DNA of 64,000 nt from Euryodendron excelsum. Taxonomy: Eukaryota > Streptophyta > Magnoliopsida > Ericales > Pentaphylacaceae. Under the pieces are notes generated by a model. That model had not been told where the DNA came from and made no database searches. It saw only the letters and a program-made list of their open reading frames with translations. Location: assembly GCA_033060915.1 (NCBI GenBank), contig CM065398.1:513501-577500 (forward strand), given 5' to 3'. Shown here one piece after another: positions 23,747 through 34,137 of this stretch; the first letter of the stretch is position 1; every line of letters begins with the position of its first letter. The translations under genes and the position numbers were made by a program.

Positions 23747-24898
23747 CCTGAAAAGATTTGAAGTGCGAAGTGCGAACCGACTGGTGCTTTCATATGCTTT
23801 GTGAATCCCGAAAATTTGATATGTTCACGGTGGATGGTACAAACGGACTCCTTTTACCAGTGTCCAAAGGCTTTAAAGACATTGCATAATTTGAGCAAGC
23901 TGGGCCTGTTCTTTTGGCCGTCCAAAACCAAAAAAAAAAAAAACAAAAAAGGGGGTTTGGTGTATCGCCAGGTAGATTCACTATTTTTTGAAATAAGCAT
24001 CTAAACCCCGGCTTTTGTGTATCAGCACTAGACCCCCTTCCGTTTGCTCCGTTAGCACATTTTCGTTCGTTGACTAACTTGACCGCATGAATTGACAAAT
24101 TTGTCATCATTTTACAACAAAAAGTGAAAAATAATGTAATTTTCTACTAACAGTGGTCTAACACAGTTTCTTTTTCTTTTTTTTGATGTATGTCTCACTA
24201 TTTCTTGTTACACTATACTAAAAGGAGAGGAATAATCCATATCGATTTTAAAAAATTCAGACTAGCTAAAAAGTTTACTGAATACAAGAACACTCATAAG
24301 ATGAAGATAGTTTATAACTAAAGCATTTGCATTTGCATCTTAATTAACATGCAGGACAAAATGAAAATCATTTCATTTTTGTGTCTTCTTTGTCTCAAAT
24401 ATAATTCTTATATGGTTTAACAGCTTCCCAAACAACCTTCGTTACTAAATGTATCAAGAACAAATGCACTCAATTTAGAGAAAGAAATTACGAAAAAGAA
24501 AATCATTATTGATGAGTAATTAATCCCACCATTTAAATCCAATTCTGTCACACTTCATTATTGAATTTATATACCACTGAAGCACGAATAAAAACCACAA
24601 GAACACTAGGGAGAAGTCCAAGATAATTGTTATCTCAGATAAGTCCAAGACAATTATTTTGTCTTGTTAGATAAGTCCAATTGGATTTGTATTCAAATAA
24701 GAACACATCATTTGGAATTCTGATACAATGACTATCAAATCCAAGAAACAATTGACTTCTGACCTAAGAGTAACTTTTCAACCACACAAAGGAAACTCAG
24801 CACTAACGGGAAAAAAAAAAAAGAAGAAATTTTTTTTGCTATAACACAATTTCAGAGCATCAAAAACGAGATAGACACAATGAATTAAGATTTACACA

Positions 24899-25065
24899 TG
24901 TTAGAAAAGAGAGAGGGAGATATGCAAAAAATAATGTATTGTATTGTGTGAGTTGGATGTACATAAATAACTTATATTTATAGTACAAGAGAATGAAAGA
25001 GAAGTGGTATTTAACCGATGTAGGATATATACAAACTAAGAACTATGCTAATATATACACTAACA
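24899..25065 (-). repeat. 3' LTR of Copia element 2
   Basis: It has TG...CA ends on both strands, contains TATATTTATAGTACAAGAGAATG, here split as TATATTTATAG and TACAAGAGAATG, and has a TTTAACCGATGTAGG motif. It is preceded by target duplication ACACA. Confidence 0.92.
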
Positions 25066-25375
25066 TTCCTTCTGAAACTCAAGGTGGTTGAGCAGAAACT
25101 AGATCATAAAATCGTCTGGGAGAATAAGATTTAGTGAAGATATCAGCGGTCTAATCAGCAAATGTGATAGAGAGAAGATAAATAGTACCACAAACAACAT
25201 ACTCTCGAATAAAGTGAATCAATCTTAATGTGCTTAGTGCGATCATGAAAAATATCATTGTTAGCAATCATAAGGGCACTGCGATTGTCATAATGAAGAA
25301 CAGTAGCACCAGAATGAGAGACACTTATGTCTTAAAGTAACCATCGAAGCCAGAGAAGTTCCTGAGTAGTATCAG

Positions 25376-28300
25376 CTAGGGCACGATACTCAGCCTCAAT
25401 ACTAGAGCGAGCCGTAAGGGTCTACTTCTTACTACTTCGAGAAATGAGAGAATCGTAAAGAAAGAAGCAGAATCTGGTGGTAGAACGACAATCAGTAGAG
25501 TCACCATCCCAATCAGCATCAGAATAAGCATGGAGCTATTGAGAGGAGTGGTGAGAGTAGTGTAGACCACGAAATAGAGTTTCTTTAACATAATGAAGAA
25601 TGCAAAGAACTACAACATAGCGAGTGAAACGAGGCGAGGACAAGAACTGACTGACAAAGTGAACAGCATGAGCAACGTCAGGATGAGTAACAATAAGGTA
25701 GACAAGACTGCTAACAAGCTGTCCACAAAGAGTAGCATCAGATAGAGGCTCACCATCTAGAGGAGTAAGACATACATTAGCTTCCAGAGGTATGGAAGCA
25801 GTTTTACTATTAGTAAGACCAGCACGAGTAAGAAGATCTAAGGAATACTTGGTCTGAGTAAGAGAATAACTAGTAGATTCAAAAGAGATCTCAAGGCCAA
25901 AAAGGTAGTTAAGAGGACCAAAATCTTTCGTCTCAAAATGACTGCTAAGAAATGCCTTAAGCTCAGAAATGCCATGAATAACATCACCAATGAGGATCAT
26001 ATCATCCATATAAAGAAGGACGAGAACAGTACTGTGTGGAGAATTACACAAAGAGAGCAAAATCATAATCACTAAAAGAGAAGCCAAGGTCACTGATGGT
26101 GGAACTAAATTTGGCATACCAGGCACGAGGAGCTTACTTAAGACCATAAATAGCACTATAAAGCTTGCAGACTTGACGTGAAGAATGAAAAGAACCAAGA
26201 GAGGCTGTATATAGACTTCCTTAAAGAGATCATCATTGAGAAAAACATTCTTGACATCCAACTGATAGAAGGGCCATTAGCGGATAGCAGCCACAATAAT
26301 AAGACTCCAGACAGAGGTGAGACAGGCAACATGAGCAAAGGTCTCCTTATAATCAATGCCATACTCCTAAGTGAAGCCCTTGGCAACTAGACGAGCTTTG
26401 TAACGTTCCACAGAATCACCAGAACGAGTTTTGATCTTGTAACCCAACAATACCCGATTACAAATTTACTAGGAAGAAGATCAACCAAGTTTCAAGTGTG
26501 AGTCTTGGCAAGAGCCTGCAATTCATCATCCATTGCTTGCTGCCAAAGAGGATTAGAACTAGCCTCGCGATAAGTGCAGGGCTCATGTTGAGCAAGAATA
26601 GTGGAGAAATAATGCTAATTATGAAGGTGAGGATGAATATTCCTTACCCGAGTATAATGTTGAACAAGAGGCTCAATAGAAGAAGAAGGTTGAAAAGGAT
26701 CAGAGACTGGAGAGCCAGCAGGAGGCGCATGATCAACTGACGGGGACTCCACGGGATAGACTATAACAGGAGGCATAGCAGATGTGATAGTATCAGGGAC
26801 ATGGACATCCTCAAGAAGGACAACATTAGGGACAATGACAACCTTAGGAAAGAGCTCCAGAGTAGGATCAGTAAAGTAAGGAGAAGCAAAAGGAGAGGAT
26901 AGGTGGAAGGAAGATAAGGAGGAGAACATCTTGTGTTCCCAAAAGACAACATGGCCAGAAACACAAAGATGTTTAGACAAAAGATCCCACCATTAATAAC
27001 CTTTGTGCTCAATCCCATAGCCCAAGAAGCAACAAAGACGAGCTCGAGGCTCCAATTTGGTACTCTCATGAGGCTGAAGTAAGATAAAATAAGCACACCC
27101 AAAAACACAAAGAGAGTGATAATCAGGAGTAATACCATACAGAAACTCATAAGGAGTGAGCTTACGAAGGGGAGTAGAAGGTACACGATTGATAGTGTAA
27201 CCAACAGTAAGAGTAGTTTCACCCCAAAACTATTCAGGACAAGATGCAGAGATAAGAAAGGCATAGGTAGTATCAAGAAGATGGCAATATTTTCATTAAG
27301 CACAACCATTTTGTTGTGAAGTACTAGGACAAGAACGATGAGAAATAGTGCCATGCTCAAGTAGAAAGGCAAGAAAGGTCTTGTTACAATATTTTGCAGC
27401 ATTGTCAAACCAAAAGACCTTGATATCACGAGAAAATTGGGTTTTGATCATGTGAGCAAAATCATAATAGGTTTGTTGAAGTTGAGATCAATTTTGCAAA
27501 AGATAAAACTAAGTATATCTAGAAAAATCATTAAAAAATATGACAAAATCCTGGGAGCCTCCCATAGTAGAAGTAGGAGAGGGCCCCTAAATATAAGAGT
27601 GAATCAAGTCAAGAGGAACCAAAGAAAAAGAAGCATTATTATTGAATCATAAAACCGGTTGTTTGGCAAGTTGACATGACTGACAATCAAGTGTTCATTA
27701 GGGTCAGAACCTGACACACATTTAGATAAAAGAAAACGTAAACGAACCACGAAAAAATACCTGAAGTGGAAGACAAGGCAGTAAAGGAGGGATTACCAAA
27801 GGTAGACATAAACTATTGAAAGAGTGCAGGAAGATCACTGACATTGATCACAGAGGAGGAGGAGGAGGAGGAGGTAACAATAGAATCCTCAATAATGATA
27901 GCAATAGATTGAAGGTGAGAATCTTTTCGAGCAGGATTTTTAGGGCAATAAAAAAGAAAGTGACTAGGGCCACGCTGACGACAGTGCCTGCAGATCTGAG
28001 TAGGGTAGATAAGTAGGCGATGATCAGTGACATAACAGAATATGCAGGCATCAGACAGGGAAACAGGACCCAAAAAAGACCCAAAAGGCTGAGTAAAACT
28101 GCAGGAACCACCGGGAGCTGACGAAACCGTAAGAACCACCTAAAGAGCCTTGAAATTGAGAACTAGATATAACAAGAACGGTATCCACAAATGGTGGTCG
28201 AGTGAGGCCAAGACGAGTCTCCTCAGATAAGAGCTAAAAAATAGCCTGTTCCAAGGTAAGAAGAGGGAAATGATGGATAAGAGAGGCTCGAACAGGCTCA

Positions 28301-29200
28301 AATATATTAATGAGAGCCACGAGAAACATAATCAGGTGCTGCTAATAGCGGTAGAGGGCAAACTAAGTAGTATCAGCAGAGCATATCTAAATAGGCTCAG
28401 ACGGAGTCAACTGGTCCCAAAGAGTATATATCTAAGACAGGAAGGCATTGATAGACTGACCAGATTTCTATTTCAGACGATGCAAAGAAATTAGAAGCTG
28501 ATATTGATGAGCAAGATCAGCAGTGGTGTAGCAGTTGGCCAGGAAGGCTCAAATGGAGTAAGTTATATCAAAGCATCCAAACTGGAAACTAATAGAATGA
28601 ATGGATGTATTCTGGAACCAGGTGATGATCTGATGATTCTTGCTGTCTCATTTCTCAAGTTGTTCAGTGAATTCCGTAGCTGTTTGAACTACACCTTTAA
28701 CAAGTGCCTGAATATCTCCAGTGACATAGAACCAAAGTTTTCTCCTCTTGAGAAAACTGGACATGGCTTGAGACTAAGGAATATAATTAGGATCCTCTAG
28801 AGTGAGAAGAATTGGTCTAGAGACTTTAAAATGCTCCATAGGTGTGAGACGTGGAATAATAGGAACCAAACAGTAGAGAATTGCGGTAGAAAAGCTTCCA
28901 AAGCAAGAGAAACAGCAGAAACAAAGCCCAAAATCAGATTCAGAAGGCCCAAATTAATCAGGAGTCAGACATAAATGGCTGGAGGATGGCTGAAGAGACG
29001 CTAGAGGGGTGCTGGAGTGACGTCGTAAAGTCGTCAAAAATTGGCTGGAAAATTGTTGGAAGTTGGCAGGAAATGGCTGAAAAGTTGTCAAAAGGTGGCC
29101 GGAGGTTGGCCGAAAAGTGGCTGGAGGATGGCCAAAGAGGAGGAAGAGAACCTTAGGAGTTCTGATGTGGAAGATCTCTTGAAGAGCAACCATAGAGCAT
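25376..29200 (-). pseudogene. Copia gag-pol remnant of element 2
   Basis: Reading on the minus strand from the right, gag has a variant zinc knuckle CRHCRQRGPSHFLFYC (within 27813-28139). The integrase C-terminal part, with LEPRARLCCFLGYG-like and VVFWEHKMFSS segments, lies at about 26900-27250. A reverse transcriptase frame at 25536-26261 contains VLLYMDDMILIG (YMDD box) and the connection to RNase H (SLVYLIVTHPDVAHAVHFVS). Stops and frameshifts break the frame throughout, so no functional polyprotein can be made. Confidence 0.88.
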
Positions 29201-29223
29201 ACTTTCCGTTGGCTCTGATATCA

Positions 29224-29390
29224 TGTTAGAAAAGAGAAAGGAAGATATGCAAAAGAGAATGTATTACATTGAGTGAATTGAATGTACATAAGTAGCCTAT
29301 ATTTATAGTACAAGAGAATGGAAGAGAAGTAGTGTTTAACCGATGTAGGTTACGTGCAAACTAAGAATTATGCTAATATGTACACTAACA
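29224..29390 (-). repeat. 5' LTR of Copia element 2
   Basis: It has the same length as its partner with about 87% identity by eye. It is adjacent to the tRNA-iMet-type primer-binding site and followed by target duplication ACACA. Confidence 0.92.
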
Positions 29391-30323
29391 ACACAAGCAT
29401 ATAAAATTGAACTAAAAAAAAAAAAACAAAAAGAGATTTGCTTTTAGACAACTGAATTCTATAAGATCATGGAGACTTGATGAAAGCAAAATTGTGAAAA
29501 TCAATAACACTTAGAAAAAAACGAAAGAGAAAATGTCTTTACCCAATGAAAATTGTTCTTCTTTTCAATCTTCCCCTTCACCTGTCCAAAAGAGAAAAGG
29601 TTTGCTCCTTAATTTCCCCTCCACCTATACTACTACCAACCTAGTCACCATGATTGACAACATTGTCTACTCTCACCAACAAAATCACATCATTTTACCT
29701 CACTTACTTGCCACCATCATCATCTGCATTGCCACTTTCTGGAAATTATTGGCCTCCATCTTAATTGCATTGACATCTGCAACTCCTATTATCACCATCA
29801 ACGTCGCGTTGGGCCTCACCTTTAAGGTCCGAAACCTTCATAGGAAGTGGGAGGAATGGGTTGTCGACTAGGCAATGGAGAAAGAGAAGAAAGAGAAAGG
29901 GATTCAGACAGGTGAGCAAGAGAGATGGATGTGATCGTGTGAGGTGTGACTGGGCATTGGGAGGAGACAAACCAGAGTAAAAAGATGCGTTAAAATTCTA
30001 AAATACCAACAGTAGTTTATGGGAAGTAACAAGGGTCTAGGTGCCTACTTTTGAAAAATCATGGATCTACCTGCCAATACACTAAACCTCAGATGGTCTA
30101 GGTGAAATTAACCAAAAAAAAAAAAAAAAATGGTTGGATCAACCATTTTATTGGATTAAAAAAAAATTAATAAGATTTTACTTGTTTGGATAAGCCATAA
30201 GCCTAAAGCATGTTTAAAAAACTGTTGGAATAATTTTAAAAGTTTCTTAACTTTTTAGTTTCTAATTTTATTATTCATTTTTTGTTAAAAGTTTTAATAT
30301 CCACATTTATTTTAAATTGTTAC

Positions 30324-31651
30324 TGTTAGGAATTTATACTAAAAAACATGATTTGTATAATAGTTTTAGTATTTATTAATAAATTAGTTATTCCATTTTA
30401 ATAAGAATTTATGTGAACATTGTTTGCCTTGCATTATTTATTTAATGATTATGTATGTATGTTTCTTATTCTATATAGTAGATGATTTAGTATGTAGAGT
30501 ACGGCTTACACATGAAAGATTAAATTATCGGTTCTTATAGAATATAAGCTTATAGTTCATATCGTTAAATAGAATTGGACACACCATCAGTAGGACTGTA
30601 GTACAAAATTTTAATAAGTCTATCTTGACTATAAGAAATAGTATAGTTCCAATTTCTAATACTAGTACACTTTGTGTGTATTGAACATGACTGCATTAAG
30701 GTAATTATTTTTATATTGACTATATAAAACAATTAATATCTTATGATTATTATGAGTGTTTATGCTCTTAATCTTAATATAACTATTAAACAAATGCATG
30801 TGGTGTTTATTATTTTAATTCACAGAAGAGTGAGATTCTTTATGGGTCAATAAACACAGTAAATTGGATGATAACATTACGTGCATCGTAAATATTAATT
30901 ATGAATAAAATCCATGTCTTGGTGTAGGGATTGGTGATACCATTTGAGGAAGCTTATAAGTTTTGATTATGTTAAACTTTTTAGATGAATTATGAATTTA
31001 ACATATTAAATAAGTTAAGTGAAAAGTTTCAAAGAATTAAAGAAGTCTATTAAATTTTATTGCCAATAATTTAATTTAATAGACGGGTATCTATGATCTT
31101 AACATGGGAAGATAGATAAACATTTAATAATATGGAGTTTAAAATATAATTTCTAATATGACAGGGAGTGTAATTATAATACTTTAGTGGTATAAATTAT
31201 GATTTACGTAAATAGGAATTAATCCTGATTGGATTAGGAATCCTTATTCACGTAGGAAGCCCTAATCATACTAATCATGTGGTTTATGTTGTAATCTCTA
31301 TATATACGCACTTTAGGAGCAACTAGGGTTACAAATTCATAATCTCATATACATGTTCTTATGAGAGACAAAAATCATAGTAGCTATGAGTCCACACTTT
31401 CTGGAGTAAGGCATGTATGAGAGATCCGGTAGAAGTCCGAAGGTCGAGTTTAAGGAGTTAATTTGTGCTTGTTGTTGCTTGTTGTTTGAGATCAAAGAAG
31501 AGGGATTTGAAGTTCATACCTGCTGCAATTCGGAATCAAAACAGAGAAATCTCGAAGTTATGATACTAATCATGTAGTTTAGTTTATGCTAAATAGATAA
31601 GAATTTTTTGATATTATAGTCGGGTCAAGAAAAATTTCGCAGTCCCCAACA
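30324..31651. mobile_element. Solo LTR A (1.33 kb)
   Basis: It starts TGTTAGGAATTTATAC, ends CAGTCCCCAACA, and is flanked by perfect 5-bp repeats GTTAC (30319-30323 and 31652-31656). No coding domain, primer-binding site or second LTR is present, so this is a solo LTR left by recombination. An internal TCTCTATATATACGC (about 31297) is a plausible LTR TATA box. The superfamily (Copia or Gypsy) is not certain. Confidence 0.9.
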
Positions 31652-31705
31652 GTTACATATTGTAGAATTTTATGGCCATTATCTATTGGGCATTTCACAT
31701 TATAT

Positions 31706-33330
31706 TGTTAACTCAAAGTTGATCTCCATGTTGATTTTGATGATAACAAAATCATATGTCTGTTATCTAATTACTTTAATTAAGTGTGCAGATCATATAT
31801 ATTATCATTAATATCATGTATGCATTAGAGTACTATTGATGAGATTGAAGCACTCTAAGAATATCGTTTAAAGTGATGTCAAGATGGTTAGGGATCATTT
31901 CTTGAAGAATGAAGTGCCAACAAAAGTGCTAACATAATTGAGACTTTCGTGTAAAATTAAAGACCATAGTACTGACACTTCGCATATATAGCTAACACCT
32001 TGAGCGCCCTTGTTAAAGAATATATGAAGCATTGGAAGTTATTGTCAACACTTTACAAAGATGGTTGAAACCTTACTAAAGATCCTTAGAAGATTAGAGA
32101 AGCCATTGCTGGCACCATAAAAATATGGTCAACACCTTTATTGACAACTCTTGATCCTCAAAAGAAGAAAGTCTACACATATTGTCAACACTATGTAAAT
32201 ATAGTTGATACCTTACTCAAACTCGATTTGCTCAAATATTGCTCAGAGATATCGCCAACACTTAGCAAATATGGTTAATACCTTAGAAATGTCTTTATCT
32301 TCATGTTTCATTCTGAAGCTATTGTCGACACCTTGGATGGCTCTTGTTGATACATTGAAGACAGTATGCATATGGAGAAAATTAGTTTCTAAAAATGGTT
32401 GACAACTTTAAGATATGGTTGACACCATCAGAAGCTAAAATCATAAGAAGTGGAGGAAGTGCCAACACCTACATCGACCTGACTTGACACCTTCAACACA
32501 ATGAGCAATCAATAGACATAGCCTTCATGATTATCAACAACTTATGTATATGGCTGACACCTTCGATAGAGAGAATCTGAATCTATGAAGGAGGTACTAA
32601 TACCTTGAAGAACTCTTGTTAGCACATGTTCCCAATAGTCAGAAATTTGAACATTCTAATTAGACGAACTCGCATTTAATGCTGCTCTAACTACCTCCAA
32701 CGACTGAAATTGATGAAGGGTTATATATATATATGACTCCTAATTTATTTATAAATATCAAGAAAAAGAGACTAAGTGTAAAAAGTGAAGATTCAATCAT
32801 CTACAATCAATACTCTATTTTTACATAATCGATGGTCTATACACTTGAGCTAACACTTGTGTATACACGCTTAAGAGAGTGATCCACTTGTATTAAATCC
32901 TTGTTTCTGACTTGGATAAGGTTGTGTACCTTGTGAGCTTGAGTATAACGTAGGGAATACACTTGTGAGATTGTGTGAACTTGGACAACATCACTTGGGA
33001 TTAAGAGTTCAGATTGTACTTGTGTACAAAGAGTGAGCTAAGCACTAAGTAACTAGTAAACTTTGTAAAGTACCTTATATAGTGAGCAATCCCTTCGAGA
33101 GGAATGAGGAAGAGAGGACGTAGGCAAGATTGGCTAAACTTCTGTAAAAATTCTCTATCTCCATCATCTTATACTTTAGTATTCTTTTTATCATCTTAAT
33201 TGGTTGCTTGCATTCAACATCCTACATTGAGGTTATTGTTCTATTGACATATCATATTTTAATTTGTTATTATTGCTTTGTTATTTATAAACCCAATTCA
33301 CCCCTCTTGAGTTGACTTTTCGGGCTAACA
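31706..33330 (+). mobile_element. Solo LTR B1 (1.63 kb), Copia-like long-LTR family
   Basis: It starts TGTTAACTCAAAG and ends TTTTCGGGCTAACA, with 5-bp flanks TATAT (31701-31705 and 33331-33335). Near its end it has AACCCAATTCACCCCTCTTG, a motif I associate with SIRE/Maximus-like Copia LTRs. Its start and end match the unit at 58423-60687 in inverse orientation, so they are one family. The middle contains degenerate repeats built on GTCAACAC and GTTGACACC. Confidence 0.87.
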
Positions 33331-33335
33331 TATAT

Positions 33336-33703
33336 ATACTATGTATGCCATGTCTTTATTTGTGCTTCATCACGCTCAATGGTTCATAATGACTAATATT
33401 CTAATGCCTACAAAAAGGCCTTTATACGGTCTTGTTTGAGAGCTAGGAACACATGCAAAAATACAATATACAATAGGAACTTATAAGATTTCATATACAC
33501 GTTATTTTTGTGTTTTGGCTACTTTATCGACAACTTTTGACTAGGACGATTTTGGAGCTGTTGCGGTTGTTCATTAGAACATTCACTAAGCATAATAATT
33601 TAGAACAACAATATTGTGCCTCACAATTCCGATAGAGCAATTTTTTTTTACTTGTAATTATATAAATTTTGGATGATAACTTTATCATTTTGTTCATCTT
33701 GTT
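33336..33703. other. AT-rich spacer
   Basis: No gene, repeat boundary or regulatory signal was recognised between solo LTR B1 and the TRIM element. Confidence 0.5.
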
Positions 33704-33708
33704 AGATT

Positions 33709-34132
33709 TGTTAAGTTACCACTTGACCTAAAAGCTTAATCTGTTAAGTAAGGGTCCAAACAATTCATATTAAGCTCTCCAATACTCTCCCTCATGTGCA
33801 ACCAAGCCTTGCATGTGGAGATGCAACAAACAGAGATAGAAAGAAACAGAGCTTAATATACATTGTTTGGACCCTTACTTAATAGCTTAAGTTTTTAGGT
33901 CAAGTGATAACTTAACATGGTATTAGAGCTTTGGTTGGGAAGAGGTCTTGGGTTCAAGTCTCTCCAGTTGCATTTGTTCCCTGATTGCATTCTATTTATT
34001 TCTATATTTGTTTGTTGCATATTCACGTGCAAGGCGAGGTTGCACATGAGGGAGGGTGTTGGAGAGCTTAATATGCATTGTTTGGGCCCTTACTTAATAG
34101 TTTAAACTTTTAAGTCAAGTAGTAACTTAACA
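33709..34132. mobile_element. Palindromic TRIM (miniature LTR element)
   Basis: Three 69-76-bp LTR copies are present: an inverted one (33709-33784), a forward one missing its first bases (about 33848-33917) and a full forward one (34057-34132, TGTTGGAGAGC...AACTTAACA). A primer-binding site TGGTATTAGAGC (33918-33929) and polypurine GAGGGAGGG (34048-34056) mark the forward unit; inverted internal sequence fills 33785-33847. The whole 424-bp structure is flanked by perfect 5-bp repeats AGATT (33704-33708 and 34133-34137), so it integrated as one piece. It has no coding capacity, as expected for a TRIM. Confidence 0.88.
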
Positions 34133-34137
34133 AGATT

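Larger units (their letters stand above)
24899..29390 (-). mobile_element. Copia retrotransposon 2, complete in outline, inactive
   Basis: Two 167-bp LTRs begin TGTTAGAAAAGAG and end CACTAACA on the + strand. Perfect 5-bp target duplications ACACA lie at 24894-24898 and 29391-29395. On the minus strand a primer-binding site TGATATCAGAGCC (29211-29223) follows the 5' LTR, and CAGAAGGA precedes the 3' LTR. Gag, integrase, RT and RNase H remnants follow in the usual Copia order. By eye the LTRs differ at about 21 of 167 sites, so the insertion is old. It is nested in a Mutator-like element. Confidence 0.94.
23951..30110. mobile_element. Inverted-repeat (Mutator-like) DNA element, split by Copia 2
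   Basis: The left arm (23951-24030) reads GGTTTGGTGTATCGCCAGGT followed by AGATTCA. The right arm (30020-30110), reversed, reads GGTTTAGTGTATTGGCAGGT followed by AGATCCA. They are homologous inverted ends of about 80 bp. Excluding the Copia insertion, about 1.7 kb of interior remains (24031-24893 and 29396-30019). No transposase is recognisable; an open frame of 112 codons at 29533-29871 has hydrophobic stretches and no family I know. Long inverted ends suggest a Mutator-like element; no target duplication was found. It sits about 200 bp upstream of the TAF11 TATA box. Confidence 0.6.

Noticed and set aside
27816..28800. Plus-strand frames across Copia 2 (for example 28270-28494)
   Set aside because: Antisense to the gag region of a minus-strand retrotransposon; no independent support.
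29533..29871. 112-codon open frame in the Mutator-like element as a transposase
   Set aside because: No MULE, hAT or other transposase motif; hydrophobic low-complexity content. Left only as a note.
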